Below are positions 25,504 to 34,167 of a stretch of 64,000 bases of DNA, in pieces. The notes under the pieces were generated by a model that was not told the origin of the DNA, did no database searches, and worked only from the letters and a program-made list of their open reading frames with translations. The number at the start of each line of letters is the position of its first letter. Position 1 is the stretch's first letter. Made by a program: the position numbers and the translations under genes. Source of the stretch: Lewinella sp. LCG006 (GTDB lineage Bacteria; Bacteroidota; Bacteroidia; Chitinophagales; Saprospiraceae); contig NZ_CP160680.1 in NCBI RefSeq assembly GCF_040784935.1, forward strand, positions 6,739,802 to 6,803,801. The letters run 5' to 3'.

Positions 25504-26496
25504 TTAATTGATTGAAGTTATCTTATAAAGCTTGGCCAGGGCACTCCCGGTTTCAATGCTCTCCCTAGCTTCCTGGACACAGTCGAGCAAGGATTTTTCC
25601 GGGCAGAGCGTATGAATAGCTAAACCTGCGTTGGCACAAACGACGGCCTTTTGCGCTGGGGTAGCCTGATCGTTGAGCACATCCAGAAAAATAGACTTTG
25701 CTTCCGCTGCTGTTTCACCGCCGTACAAGGCTTGAGGCTTGATGTAATACATTCCGAAATCATCGGGCGTAAGCAGTTGCTCACCACGAGAACTGTGCAC
25801 TTTTGCCAATCCCGTAAGGCTGATTTCATCGTAGCCATCCAAAGCAAATACGATAGCATACGCCCTTCCGGACGCCTGCATGATGTAATGATACAAACGG
25901 GAAAGCTCCTGCGAGAAAGTGCCGTACAACTGGTGGCTTGGCTGTACGGGGTTTACCAATGGGCCCAGCATATTGAAGAAGGTCTTCATACCCAGTTGTT
26001 TCCTAACGGGTACCACCGCTTTCAGCGCTGGATGAAACAGCGGCGCGTGCAAGAAGCAGATATTAGCTTGGTCCAACTGCCGGAGCAAGACGTCAGGATT
26101 ATTGGTAAATTCGTACCCCAGTTCCATCAGCACATTAGAGGAACCCACTGCCGAGGACACACCGTAGCTCCCGTGCTTCGTCACCTTGTAGCCAGCACCA
26201 GCTACTACCAAACAGGAACAGGTGGAGATATTGAAAGTGTTTTTACCATCGCCGCCGGTACCAACGATATCTATGGTCGTTTGGCCCTCTACATCCAGCG
26301 GCACCGCCAATTCCAAGAGGGCATCCTGAAAGCCTTGTAGTTCAGCCATTCCGATGCTCCGCATTTGAAAAACGGTCACAAAGCTGGCTACTTGTACGTC
26401 ATTGTATTCCTCGCGGGCAATGCCCAGCAATAGCTGCCGAGCTTCCTCGCGGGTCAGTTGCTCGTGGGTGAAAAGTTTTTCTAAGGTCTTTCTCAT
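25504..26496 (-). CDS. trpD: anthranilate phosphoribosyltransferase
   Basis: Transfers phosphoribose from PRPP to anthranilate. It has 330 residues with the glycine-rich PRPP loop VGTGGDGKNTFNIST, KHGSYGVSSAVGSSNVLMELG and FFNMLGPLVNP. Its start overlaps the trpG stop by 4 bases, indicating translational coupling. Confidence 0.95.
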   Translation of the reverse strand: MRKTLEKLFTHEQLTREEARQLLLGIAREEYNDVQVASFVTVFQMRSIGMAELQGFQDALLELAVPLDVEGQTTIDIVGTGGDGKNTFNISTCSCLVVAGAGYKVTKHGSYGVSSAVGSSNVLMELGYEFTNNPDVLLRQLDQANICFLHAPLFHPALKAVVPVRKQLGMKTFFNMLGPLVNPVQPSHQLYGTFSQELSRLYHYIMQASGRAYAIVFALDGYDEISLTGLAKVHSSRGEQLLTPDDFGMYYIKPQALYGGETAAEAKSIFLDVLNDQATPAQKAVVCANAGLAIHTLCPEKSLLDCVQEARESIETGSALAKLYKITSIN

Positions 26497-27089
26497 AGCG
26501 CGACGGCACGTTTTTCTTTAACAAAGGCAAAGAAGTTTTCCAGCATCTGGTGGCCCTGGGGCGTCATGATGCTTTCGGGGTGAAACTGGACACCAAAGAG
26601 TGGATACTCCCGATGGCGGATGGCCATGATTTCGCCCGTCTTGTCGACTGCCGTCAGTAGAAATTCTTTAGGCAGCGTATCCTTTTTGATGACCCAGCTG
26701 TGGTAACGCCCCGCGCGGAATTCATTGGGAATATTTCTAAACAAGACGGAATCTTCTGCCGTCTGTAGCATATTGGTTTCAATACCATGGTAAACTTCAG
26801 CCAGGTTTTCCAGGCTGCCACCAAAAGCTTCTCCTATCGCCTGGTGGCCCAGACAAACGCCGAGGATGAATTTCTCGCCCGCATAACGCTTGATCAGTTG
26901 GGGCATAATGCCGGCCTCTTCCGGTAGGCCTGGCCCGGGAGAAAGGATGATCACATCGTAAGCCGCCACTTCCTCCACGGTGATGGCATCGTTGCGGATG
27001 ACGTCTACTTTTTGCTCCAATATCTCCTGTACATATTGTACCAGGTTGTAGGTAAAGGAGTCGTAATTATCAAGGACTAAAACTTTCAT
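26493..27089 (-). CDS. trpG: anthranilate synthase glutaminase subunit
   Basis: Supplies ammonia from glutamine to TrpE. The 198 residues starting at the ATG at 27089 (MKVLVLDNYDSFTYN) match the family start; a longer ORF to 27128 only adds sequence overlapping the trpE end. The class I amidotransferase triad is visible: nucleophile in LGVCLGHQAIGEAFGG, and His/Glu in GVQFHPESIMT. It lies 10 bases after trpE. Confidence 0.95.
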   Translation of the reverse strand: MKVLVLDNYDSFTYNLVQYVQEILEQKVDVIRNDAITVEEVAAYDVIILSPGPGLPEEAGIMPQLIKRYAGEKFILGVCLGHQAIGEAFGGSLENLAEVYHGIETNMLQTAEDSVLFRNIPNEFRAGRYHSWVIKKDTLPKEFLLTAVDKTGEIMAIRHREYPLFGVQFHPESIMTPQGHQMLENFFAFVKEKRAVAL

Positions 27090-27099
27090 TTTTATATTT

Positions 27100-28512
27100 T
27101 TATAATTTGGTCGCTTCTTCCAACGCACGCTTCAAAGCGCCCAATTTATTATTGACTTCTTGTAATTCTTTTTCTTCATCACTGGCCACTACGATGCCCG
27201 CTCCGGCCTGGTAAAACAGCTTATTGTTTTGGCTCATGAAGGAGCGGATAACGATGGCCTGGTTCATTTCGCCATTGAAATCCACATATCCTAAGGCACC
27301 GCCATAGAAGGAGCGATTTTGGTTTTCGTAACGATTGATCAGTTCAATGGCCTTGTACTTGGGTGCCCCCGAGAGCGTCCCCGCCGGGAAAGTATCCCCA
27401 AAAATCTGGATGGGGTTGCTATCCGGGCCCAACTCGCCCGTGACGGTAGACACCAGGTGAATAACGTGGCTGTAATAGTGAATGTCTTTCAATTCCCGCA
27501 CCTGCACATCGTGGGCATGACGCCCCAGATCGTTCCTGGCCAAATCCACCAGCATGATGTGTTCGGCATTTTCCTTGGGGTCTTTACGAAGATCCTCCGC
27601 CGCTTGTGCGTCTGTTTCCATATTGCCCGTGCGGCGGTAGGTGCCTGCTATAGGATTGACCCTGGCCTGCCCGTGGCGGATAACCATCTGTGCCTCCGGC
27701 GAAGAACCAAAAATGCGATAGTCGCCATAATCGAAATAGAAAAGATAGGGAGAGGGGTTGACGGAACGGAGAACGCGGTAGACCTGAAATTCGTCGCCCT
27801 GAAAAGCTTGCTGAAACTGGCGACTAAAAACAATTTGGAAGACATCACCGCGCTGGCAGTGGTGCTTGCCGATGCGTACCAGCTCTTTGAATTCATCGTT
27901 GGTCAGGTTGCTGGTTTCCTCCCCCTGGAGTGCGAATGGATGTACGCGGAAGCGGTGGCTTTGGATGCGCGTCTGTAGCTCATCCAGGCGGCTTTCTTCA
28001 CCTGGCAATCGGTTTTCCAACAAGTACAATTCATCCTTGTAATGATTGATGGCCAGGATGAAGCGGTAGAGGTGGTAGCGCAGGTCGGGCAGGTCAAATT
28101 TGCGCTTCTCGGCAGGAAAATCCAGGGTATCAAAATACTGTACTCCATCAAATCCGGTGTGCCCAAAGAGCCCATTGAAGCCGCGGAATGGTGCATCTCC
28201 CTGTGGCTCAAAGTGGCTGAGGAAAGCTTTGAATTCTCCTGCCACGGTTTGGGTGCCAGTCAAAGGGCGCGTTTCGGTTTCCTCGCCGGGAAACTGGGTT
28301 TTTATCCTCCCCGCCTGCACCTGAAAGCTGGCCAGGGTATCAAGGCCGATAAAGCTGAAGCATTCTTCTTTATTGCTGATATCATTGCTTTCCAGCAAAA
28401 CGGGATCCGTATAATGATCTCGCAACCGGAGATACAAGGAAACGGGCGTAAGCGTATCCGAAAGCATTTTGCGGACACTCACCTTTAAGGCTATTTTTGT
28501 GATTGTGGACAT
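27100..28512 (-). CDS. trpE: anthranilate synthase component I
   Basis: Converts chorismate and ammonia to anthranilate. It has 470 residues with the chorismate-binding core: GDVFQIVFSRQF, FGSSPEAQM, PIAGTYRRTG, LVDLARNDLGRH, TFPAGTLSGAPKYKA and YQAGAGIVVASD. The start at 28512 is 18 bases after the attenuator T-run; an internal ATG at 28467 is an alternative. It is the first structural gene of the operon and lies immediately downstream of the leader attenuator. Confidence 0.95.
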   Translation of the reverse strand: MSTITKIALKVSVRKMLSDTLTPVSLYLRLRDHYTDPVLLESNDISNKEECFSFIGLDTLASFQVQAGRIKTQFPGEETETRPLTGTQTVAGEFKAFLSHFEPQGDAPFRGFNGLFGHTGFDGVQYFDTLDFPAEKRKFDLPDLRYHLYRFILAINHYKDELYLLENRLPGEESRLDELQTRIQSHRFRVHPFALQGEETSNLTNDEFKELVRIGKHHCQRGDVFQIVFSRQFQQAFQGDEFQVYRVLRSVNPSPYLFYFDYGDYRIFGSSPEAQMVIRHGQARVNPIAGTYRRTGNMETDAQAAEDLRKDPKENAEHIMLVDLARNDLGRHAHDVQVRELKDIHYYSHVIHLVSTVTGELGPDSNPIQIFGDTFPAGTLSGAPKYKAIELINRYENQNRSFYGGALGYVDFNGEMNQAIVIRSFMSQNNKLFYQAGAGIVVASDEEKELQEVNNKLGALKRALEEATKL

Positions 28513-28537
28513 ATTGATCTTGAGGTTGGATAAAATA

Positions 28538-28573
28538 AAAATCGGCTTGCCGAGTGAACGACAAGCCGATTTT
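28538..28573 (-). terminator. trp attenuator terminator hairpin
   Basis: Perfect 12-bp stem (AAAATCGGCTTG / CAAGCCGATTTT) with a 12-base loop, followed on the minus strand by TTTTTATTTTA and then the trpE start. The loop carries TTCACTC, which is complementary to GAGTGAA in the 3' part of the leader reading frame (within 28602-28610), giving an alternative antiterminator pairing. A small pause-type hairpin (GTGTA TTGTT TACAC) lies at 28576-28592. Confidence 0.88.
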
Positions 28574-28599
28574 CAGTGTGTAAACAATACACGAGCAGC

Positions 28600-28662
28600 C
28601 TATTCACTCTGGTCAGAATGTTTAGAATGCCACCACCAATTGTTTTGCTTACACAGATTCAT
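28600..28662 (-). CDS. trpL: trp operon leader peptide with three consecutive Trp codons
   Basis: A 20-codon ORF, MNLCKQNNWWWHSKHSDQSE, ending in TAG. The three TGG codons occupy 28638-28630. Trp is normally about 1% of residues, so a run of three in a 20-residue ORF directly upstream of trpE is not accidental. A ribosome stalled on these codons would leave GAGTGAA (codons 18-20) free to pair with TTCACTC in the terminator; a ribosome that reaches the stop would cover it and let the terminator form. Confidence 0.9.
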   Translation of the reverse strand: MNLCKQNNWWWHSKHSDQSE

Positions 28663-28680
28663 TGTAAATAATTATGCCGC

Positions 28681-28712
28681 CAAATATAAGGGAGGAAAAT
28701 TGACTTATGCAA
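28681..28712 (-). promoter_or_regulatory. trp operon promoter
   Basis: TATATTTG (28688-28681) fits the TANNTTTG -7 consensus, with TTG (28712-28710) 21 bases upstream as the -33 element. Initiation would fall near 28675, a dozen bases before the leader-peptide ATG. Confidence 0.6.
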
Positions 28713-28753
28713 GGATGAGGGGGGTTTTCTTGAAAATAATCATTTTTGTGACC

Positions 28754-29764
28754 CTACACATGCAAAATCCGCCAAGTCATCTCCTTGAGTAGCTCCCCCT
28801 CCGGCTTGCCCGTAGCGTTGTAGCCCACACCTTTACTTTTGAGGTCAAACTCGCGGAGGATGTGGATGACTTCTTGTGCTTTGCTGAGCGGGTAATGGCG
28901 GGCCGCACTGCGGTATTCGCGTAAGAAAAAGCTCGAACGAAGGCCCATGGTAGCCAGGATTTCCGGCTCGGATGAGCGGGCTACCGAGTGAAAGAGGTAG
29001 ATCTTGCTGTAATAATTGTACAAACTGCCAATGATGACCTGAATGGGGTTCTTTTTGGGGTTAGCGATAAAGTATTGGACCATCCGATTGGCTTTGAGGA
29101 CATCTCTTTCACCAAGTGCTTTTTGAAATTCAAAGACATTGTAATCCTTGCTGATGCCGATGTGTTGCTCAATAAGCTGTTGGGTAACTTCCGAACCGGT
29201 AGGAATATTGAGGGCCAGTTTGTCGAGTTCATTAACGACTTTAGAGAGATCACTTCCCAGGTACTCGGCCAACAATTCCGACGCGGCGGGGCCCGCTTTC
29301 AATTGCTTGCTACGGAGGTAATCGGCTATCCAGTCGGGCACCTGGTTGTCGTAGAGGGGTTTGGCTTCAAAAACCTCACCTTTGGCTTTTACTGCTTTGC
29401 CAAACTTGGAGTTGAAATTGTATTTCTTGTGCTTATGGCAAATCACGAGCACGGTGGTTGGGCTAGGTTTTTCTACGTAAGTAAGGAGCTCTTTGAGCGT
29501 TTTCATCTCCTTGGCTTCCTTGATCACCACCAGCTGGCGCTCAGCCATCATCGGAAAGCGGCGGGCAGCATCTACTACTTGCAAGTGATCGGCTTCCTTG
29601 CCGTAAAGAATGGTTTGGTTGAAGGCGCGTTCATGCTCAGCCAACGCATGTTCTTCAATGGTATCGGCGATCAGGTCAATAAAGTAGCTCTCCTCGCCAT
29701 GCAGGAAATACACCGGAGCAAATTGCTTCTTTTTGACGTCGTTCAAGATTTTCTGATAGCTCAT
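28754..29764 (-). CDS. holA: DNA polymerase III delta subunit
   Basis: Clamp-loader subunit that opens the sliding clamp. The ATG at 29764 (MSYQKILNDVKKKQFAPVYFLHGEE) gives 336 residues, the family length; the ORF extends 13 codons further upstream without conserved sequence. PVYFLHGEESYFIDLIAD is the degenerate AAA+ N-terminus; the middle has LEKSLGSDLS-like DLSKVVNELDKLAL, and the C-terminal domain is all helical. It stands alone between the trp operon and the asparaginase gene on the same strand. Confidence 0.9.
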   Translation of the reverse strand: MSYQKILNDVKKKQFAPVYFLHGEESYFIDLIADTIEEHALAEHERAFNQTILYGKEADHLQVVDAARRFPMMAERQLVVIKEAKEMKTLKELLTYVEKPSPTTVLVICHKHKKYNFNSKFGKAVKAKGEVFEAKPLYDNQVPDWIADYLRSKQLKAGPAASELLAEYLGSDLSKVVNELDKLALNIPTGSEVTQQLIEQHIGISKDYNVFEFQKALGERDVLKANRMVQYFIANPKKNPIQVIIGSLYNYYSKIYLFHSVARSSEPEILATMGLRSSFFLREYRSAARHYPLSKAQEVIHILREFDLKSKGVGYNATGKPEGELLKEMTWRILHV

Positions 29765-29845
29765 GCTTGTTTTATCAGCGTGTTTAATTACTGGGTATAG
29801 CATCTATTTCAGGAATTCAAAGTCCCTATACCAAGTACCTGATAC

Positions 29846-29903
29846 TGTGAAATTTGCCTTGCCCCCCCATGCTTTTCGGTAACACAAGAAGGAAAATTTC
29901 ACA
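29846..29903 (-). repeat. imperfect inverted repeat after the asparaginase-like gene
   Basis: TGTGAAATTT-GCCTT pairs with AAGGA-AAATTTCACA across a 27-base loop containing seven consecutive C residues. It begins at the stop codon of the 29904-30395 gene. No T-run follows, so it may be an RNA-stabilising end rather than a terminator. Confidence 0.45.
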
Positions 29904-30395
29904 TCATTCAATTTCTTCAAAAAAGCCCGTCTTCAGGTTTTTGCGCACCTTGTCCCAATTAAAGTACCGGCCGTTCATTACCACATAAATCCCTGGTGGC
30001 AACATTTGGGCGAAAGCCAAAGCACTTCCCAAGTTAAAAAAACCATCGCTGGAAGTACCAAAAGCGTAGGGAATCATAGCTCCCGTCAGCACAATGGTCT
30101 TGTCCTCAACTCCCTCGTGCGCCAGGTAGGAGGCCGTTGCCACCATCTTGTCCGTACCGTGCGTAATGAGGATGTTATTGCTCTTGGAACGGCGGCAATT
30201 GTGTAAAATGATACTGCGGTCATCGTCGGTCATTTCCAGACTATCAACCATCATCAGGGTTTTCAAATCGATGTCAAGGGTACAACGGCCGCGTTCAAAC
30301 ATACTTTTCAGATGGGTATCCTTGAAAAACAACTCCCCGGTAATCATATTGTACTCTTTGTCAAAAGTACCACCGGTCACAAAAATTTGGATCAT
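29904..30395 (-). CDS. single-domain asparaginase-like protein
   Basis: A 163-residue protein covering only the N-terminal domain of L-asparaginase. Both active-site motifs are present: VTGGTFDKEY near the N-terminus and ITHGTDKMVATA near residue 78, followed by VLTGAMIPYAFGTSDG. The ~330-residue enzymes also carry a C-terminal domain that is absent here. Similar one-domain proteins are widespread, so this is probably a natural family and not a truncation; the reading frame ends cleanly with a polar tail (KTGFFEEIE). Whether it hydrolyses asparagine is not established by sequence. Confidence 0.8.
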   Translation of the reverse strand: MIQIFVTGGTFDKEYNMITGELFFKDTHLKSMFERGRCTLDIDLKTLMMVDSLEMTDDDRSIILHNCRRSKSNNILITHGTDKMVATASYLAHEGVEDKTIVLTGAMIPYAFGTSSDGFFNLGSALAFAQMLPPGIYVVMNGRYFNWDKVRKNLKTGFFEEIE

Positions 30396-30535
30396 TGGCT
30401 TGTTGGTTAGTTGGTTAGATGGCTGTGGAGACGCGATTCATTGCGTCTGTACTTTCTCTGATGGTTTGATGGTTGGTAGCGAAGGTAGTTTTTGTGGCTA
30501 AGAAATGAAACTAATCCCTCTTTTATCACTTTTTT

Positions 30536-32602
30536 CTACTTCACTTTAAAAACCTGGTCGGATATTCCCTGGTTGAGTTGCAAGCTCGTCACCTTGAAAA
30601 GTAAAGGCTCTTCAAAAAAATCCGTCATAATGATTTGATGAGGAAATTTGATCCCATCTACTGCGCGGTACTCCCTGTAGTCGGTCACCAGTCCTTCTTC
30701 TTCACGCTCTCCTGTGGAACGAAGGAGAAAACCACTGCGGGCATCAAAATAATGGTTAGATTTTCTTCCTGTCGGGTTGGTCACTTCAACTATATAGACG
30801 TTTTGCTCATTCAACACCGCCGAGCCCGTCAGCTTCAGCGACCAGCCCTCCTCGTGGTATTTTAGTTGAGGGAAAATCGTTGACAAAGAACGACACATTT
30901 CCAGGTCCTCTTCTGTTATTTCTTTGGCGATGTTTGTTCGAATAATGAGCGCATTGTTTCCATCAAAAACAACCTTAGCAAGCTCCAATTCGTCGATGCG
31001 AAATTGCCCAAAAAACTTTTCATCGTTTTTCTTGGTACGCGTCATCACCATGGTTGTTCCCTGGATTTTAGCTCCTGCCTCCAGGTGAAAATCCTTGATT
31101 TCATTCAGCCGTTCGCGACCGCCAATAGCTGCCAGATATTTTTCTATCACCGCTTCCGCTGTAATGTCTTCGGTAGCAAGCTCCAAGCCCATGGCTTCGA
31201 TCTCCTTGCCTTCCCTGGTGTAATAATGAACTTTACCATCTCCAGCAAAATGCGCTAGAGAAGGCGCGATAGCCTGATCTCCTGCTACTACGATATGCGC
31301 ACGCCCGGGCAAAAGGTATTCGCGAGCGACCTCCAATATGTCTCCAGCAGTTATCTCATTGATGCGCTGAGGATCATTATCGTAATAATTGCGAGGCAGT
31401 TTGAAACGAAGGATAGAAAGTGCTTCATTGGCTTTTCTATTGGAAAAAGACAAGAAATTAGGAAACCTAAAATCCTTCGCAAGCAAGTTAGCCTTCGCGG
31501 TCGCCAAGTCTGTTGGAGCCACGAGTTCCTTTCTCAAAAGCCCCAATGCGCCTAAGATATCCCCGATTACTTCTTCCGCCATTGCTGGAGGAAAATCATC
31601 GGCATGGATACGAAAGAGACCGATGTGTGGATTTGCCGAGAAGACCAGCTTCTCACTATTTTTATTCCAGGAAGCCTGATTCAAATGTATTGCTAGCAGC
31701 TCCTTGAGCAAGGCTACTTTTAGCTCATCATCAGTACCTGGTCGTAAAGGAATAGTGTAGCCAAAATCAAGGCTAAGGTCTGAAGCTCCAGGTACATGTA
31801 CGAAACTTAGCCGGGTACTGAGCGGCAGTGGAGCAGGATTATAAAATGCAGAAAACATGGCACCTTGAACCTGCCAGTTCCCAAAGTATTTTTCCACCAG
31901 AAAACGTACTTCTTTAACCTGAATGTTACCCGTCACCACCAGATAAGAAACGACGGGGCGATAATATTTTTTATAAAACTGCTGGCAGGTTTCCGACGAG
32001 ATTTTTGCTAGACTTTCCAGCGTCGTTCTTTCTCCGTACGGATGATCTGCGCCAAAACTCAGCTGGTTGGACAGTAAGGTAGATTGGGCAAATACCGAAT
32101 TTTCAGCTTCCGCTATGCTGCGCTGTAATGCTGCCTTTGGCTGTACCAGTTCATCTGCTGGAAAGGTGGCTTGTTGGACCAATTCGGCGAGGAGTGCTAA
32201 TACAGTTTCCCGCTCTTTCAGGGGTGCCTCAATTTTCAATTGTCGTGGCACGGTCGCATCAAGCGTACAATTTGCGGAACGTAGTAGCGCATCGATCTCT
32301 GCCTTGGAATGTGACTTGGTCCCTGCGCTTAAGTTTTGATTCACCAAGGTCCCCACCCCCTTTTGCTCTCCTTCGAGTACCAGGGGATAGTCAACCAGTA
32401 AATCGGCTGTAAAATACTGGCTCGCAGTATCTTTTATCACGATAACCCGCAGGCCATTCTCCAACTTAAAATCGATAAAATCAACCCCGGTAAGTGGCTG
32501 CTTTTGCGACCATGTCATTTGCGCCAAGCAACTAAAGAAGAAAAATAAACCCACTAACCTGAGCGAGGGGTGAGTTATTCCACATTTAAGTCGCATAGAC
32601 AA
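30536..32602 (-). CDS. non-catalytic M16 (insulinase-like) protein with extra C-terminal domain
   Basis: A 688-residue protein with an N-terminal signal segment (LVGLFFFFSCLAQ...). Two M16 modules are visible: FKLENGLRVIVIKD with YPLVLEGEQKGVGTLV in the first, and the second from ~residue 240. Where active members have HxxEH, this one reads VGTLVNQNLSAGT, so the zinc site is lost. Residues ~490-688 form a beta-rich domain like those of LolA-type lipoprotein carriers (EKYLAAIGGRERLNEIKDF). In other Bacteroidota, inactive M16 subunits pair with an active one; no active partner is adjacent here. It lies immediately upstream of the end of pyrB on the same strand (gap 6 bases). Confidence 0.8.
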   Translation of the reverse strand: MSMRLKCGITHPSLRLVGLFFFFSCLAQMTWSQKQPLTGVDFIDFKLENGLRVIVIKDTASQYFTADLLVDYPLVLEGEQKGVGTLVNQNLSAGTKSHSKAEIDALLRSANCTLDATVPRQLKIEAPLKERETVLALLAELVQQATFPADELVQPKAALQRSIAEAENSVFAQSTLLSNQLSFGADHPYGERTTLESLAKISSETCQQFYKKYYRPVVSYLVVTGNIQVKEVRFLVEKYFGNWQVQGAMFSAFYNPAPLPLSTRLSFVHVPGASDLSLDFGYTIPLRPGTDDELKVALLKELLAIHLNQASWNKNSEKLVFSANPHIGLFRIHADDFPPAMAEEVIGDILGALGLLRKELVAPTDLATAKANLLAKDFRFPNFLSFSNRKANEALSILRFKLPRNYYDNDPQRINEITAGDILEVAREYLLPGRAHIVVAGDQAIAPSLAHFAGDGKVHYYTREGKEIEAMGLELATEDITAEAVIEKYLAAIGGRERLNEIKDFHLEAGAKIQGTTMVMTRTKKNDEKFFGQFRIDELELAKVVFDGNNALIIRTNIAKEITEEDLEMCRSLSTIFPQLKYHEEGWSLKLTGSAVLNEQNVYIVEVTNPTGRKSNHYFDARSGFLLRSTGEREEEGLVTDYREYRAVDGIKFPHQIIMTDFFEEPLLFKVTSLQLNQGISDQVFKVK

Positions 32603-32608
32603 AGATTT

Positions 32609-33541
32609 TTAGCGTGTAGCCGCCAGTAGGTACAAGATGGCCATACGTACCGCTACCCCATTCTCTACCTGTTGCAGGATGATGCTATGGTCTGAATCCG
32701 CTACCTCGCTGGTAATTTCAACACCGCGGTTGATCGGGCCGGGGTGCATTATAACAATAGGGTGATCCAACTCATCCAACAACGCTTTGGTGACTCCGAA
32801 ATGCTGGGCGTATTCCCGTAAGGAAGGAAAAAATTTCAGCTCCTGCCGCTCCAGCTGAATACGCAGAATATTAGCCACATCGCACCAATGTAAGGTATCA
32901 CGAATATCGTAAGAGACTTCTACGCCCAGGTCTTTGATGTATTTTGGAATCAGGGTGGGTGGGCCACAGACCCGTACTTTGGCACCAATTTTCAGCAAAC
33001 AAAAGATATTACTCAAGGCTACCCTGGAATGCAAGATATCTCCAATGATAGCGATCTTTTTCCCGGCCAGATCACCCAATTTTTCCCGCATGGAGAACGC
33101 ATCCAACAAGGCTTGGGTAGGATGTTCATGCGTACCATCGCCCGCATTGATGATGTTGGCGTTGATGTGTTGAGCAAGGAAATGGTGTGCCCCCGGAGCA
33201 GGATGGCGCATGACGACCATGTCGACTTTCATCGACAGGATGTTGTTGACGGTATCCAGTAGTGTCTCCCCTTTTTTTACGGAGGAGGACGAAGCTGAGA
33301 AATTTACAACATCTGCCGAAAGGCGCTTTTCTGCTAGTTCAAACGAAATACGCGTACGGGTAGAGTTCTCGAAAAAGAGGTTAGCCACGGTGATATCCCG
33401 CAGGCTCGGCACCTTTTTTATCGGGCGATTGATGACTTCTTTGAACTCTTCTGCCGTTTGGAAGATAAGCTCTATATCTGCTGCCGTGAGGTATTTGATG
33501 CCCAGTACGTGCCGGGTGCTCAATTGCTGAATCGTAGCCAT
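32609..33541 (-). CDS. pyrB: aspartate carbamoyltransferase catalytic chain
   Basis: Forms carbamoyl-aspartate, the committed step of pyrimidine synthesis. It has 310 residues with the carbamoyl-phosphate loop FFENSTRTRISFELAEKRL, the SSVKKGETLLDT loop, MRHPAPGAHHF, and HPGPINRGVEI. It directly abuts pyrR (pyrR stop and pyrB start are adjacent), so the two are co-transcribed with pyrR first. Confidence 0.95.
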   Translation of the reverse strand: MATIQQLSTRHVLGIKYLTAADIELIFQTAEEFKEVINRPIKKVPSLRDITVANLFFENSTRTRISFELAEKRLSADVVNFSASSSSVKKGETLLDTVNNILSMKVDMVVMRHPAPGAHHFLAQHINANIINAGDGTHEHPTQALLDAFSMREKLGDLAGKKIAIIGDILHSRVALSNIFCLLKIGAKVRVCGPPTLIPKYIKDLGVEVSYDIRDTLHWCDVANILRIQLERQELKFFPSLREYAQHFGVTKALLDELDHPIVIMHPGPINRGVEITSEVADSDHSIILQQVENGVAVRMAILYLLAATR

Positions 33542-34096
33542 TTAGTCCTCTGCCGGTTTTTGTGGAAAAAGTACAATTTGGTCTAGTCCTTGGTGCTTTT
33601 GGTATTCTACACTGACGTAAGCATCGTCGAGGGCGTCTACCCGCATACCGACGAAATCAGGCTGAATAGGCAGGTGCCGATTAAACTGACGATCAACCAT
33701 GGCAAGCAAGGTTACCGAACGGGGGCGTCCGAAATGGTTGAGTGCGGTGAGCGCTGCCTGAATGGTACGACCGGTATACAAAACATCATCAATCAACACC
33801 ACCTCTTTGTCTTCTACCAGGAAAGGCATTTCCGTGGGATTGGCTTTCAGTGGCTTTTCGCGGGTACGGAAATCATCTCGGTAGAAGGTAATGTCCAGTT
33901 TACCAAATTTGAGGTCATCAATGCCCAGCAGTCGGAGTTCTTCGATGATTACTTCACCGAGCCAAACACCACGGTGTTGCACCCCTACCAAACAGGCACT
34001 GGAGAAGTCATCATAGCGTTCGATCAGCTGATGACACAAGCGACGAATGGTGAGCCCAAAGCGTTCGCTATCCATTATTACACGACTATTATCCAT
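33542..34096 (-). CDS. pyrR: PyrR-type uracil phosphoribosyltransferase/regulator
   Basis: A 184-residue type I phosphoribosyltransferase. The PRPP motif VVLIDDVLYTGRTIQAAL is intact, as are LVGVQHRGVWL and the MVDRQFNRHLPIQPDFVG segment. In Bacilli the protein binds pyr mRNA to attenuate; in many others it only makes UMP. I see no anti-antiterminator structure upstream, so an RNA-binding role here is unsupported. The ATG at 34096 gives the family length; the ATG at 34075 is a serious alternative because the predicted transcription start lies almost on 34096. Confidence 0.9.
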   Translation of the reverse strand: MDNSRVIMDSERFGLTIRRLCHQLIERYDDFSSACLVGVQHRGVWLGEVIIEELRLLGIDDLKFGKLDITFYRDDFRTREKPLKANPTEMPFLVEDKEVVLIDDVLYTGRTIQAALTALNHFGRPRSVTLLAMVDRQFNRHLPIQPDFVGMRVDALDDAYVSVEYQKHQGLDQIVLFPQKPAED

Positions 34097-34102
34097 GTGG
34101 GG

Positions 34103-34131
34103 CAAAGGTAAGTGTATATTGGGAAATTCAA
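34103..34131 (-). promoter_or_regulatory. pyrR-pyrB promoter
   Basis: On the minus strand TTG (34131-34129) is followed after 18 bases by TACCTTTG (34110-34103), a full match to TANNTTTG. Initiation would be near 34097, adjacent to the ATG at 34096. Confidence 0.55.
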
Positions 34132-34155
34132 TAGTTCTGCACAAAGAGAAATTAC

Positions 34156-34163
34156 TACCTTTG
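34156..34163 (+). promoter_or_regulatory. -7 promoter box of the PgpH gene (TACCTTTG)
   Basis: TACCTTTG ends only 4 bases before the ATG at 34168, so transcription would begin at or just inside the start codon. It is the divergent twin of the pyrR box 46 bases away. The -33 match is weak. Confidence 0.45.
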
Positions 34164-34167
34164 TTTA

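Noticed and set aside
25651-26340. 229-codon ORF antisense to trpD
   Set aside because: Shadow of trpD; composition is atypical and it has no domain.
28988-29800. 270-codon ORF antisense to holA
   Set aside because: Frame shadow of a strongly conserved gene; no recognisable domain or start context.
29904-30395. truncated asparaginase pseudogene
   Set aside because: The frame is clean, both active-site motifs are intact and no C-terminal domain remnant follows; one-domain relatives are common.
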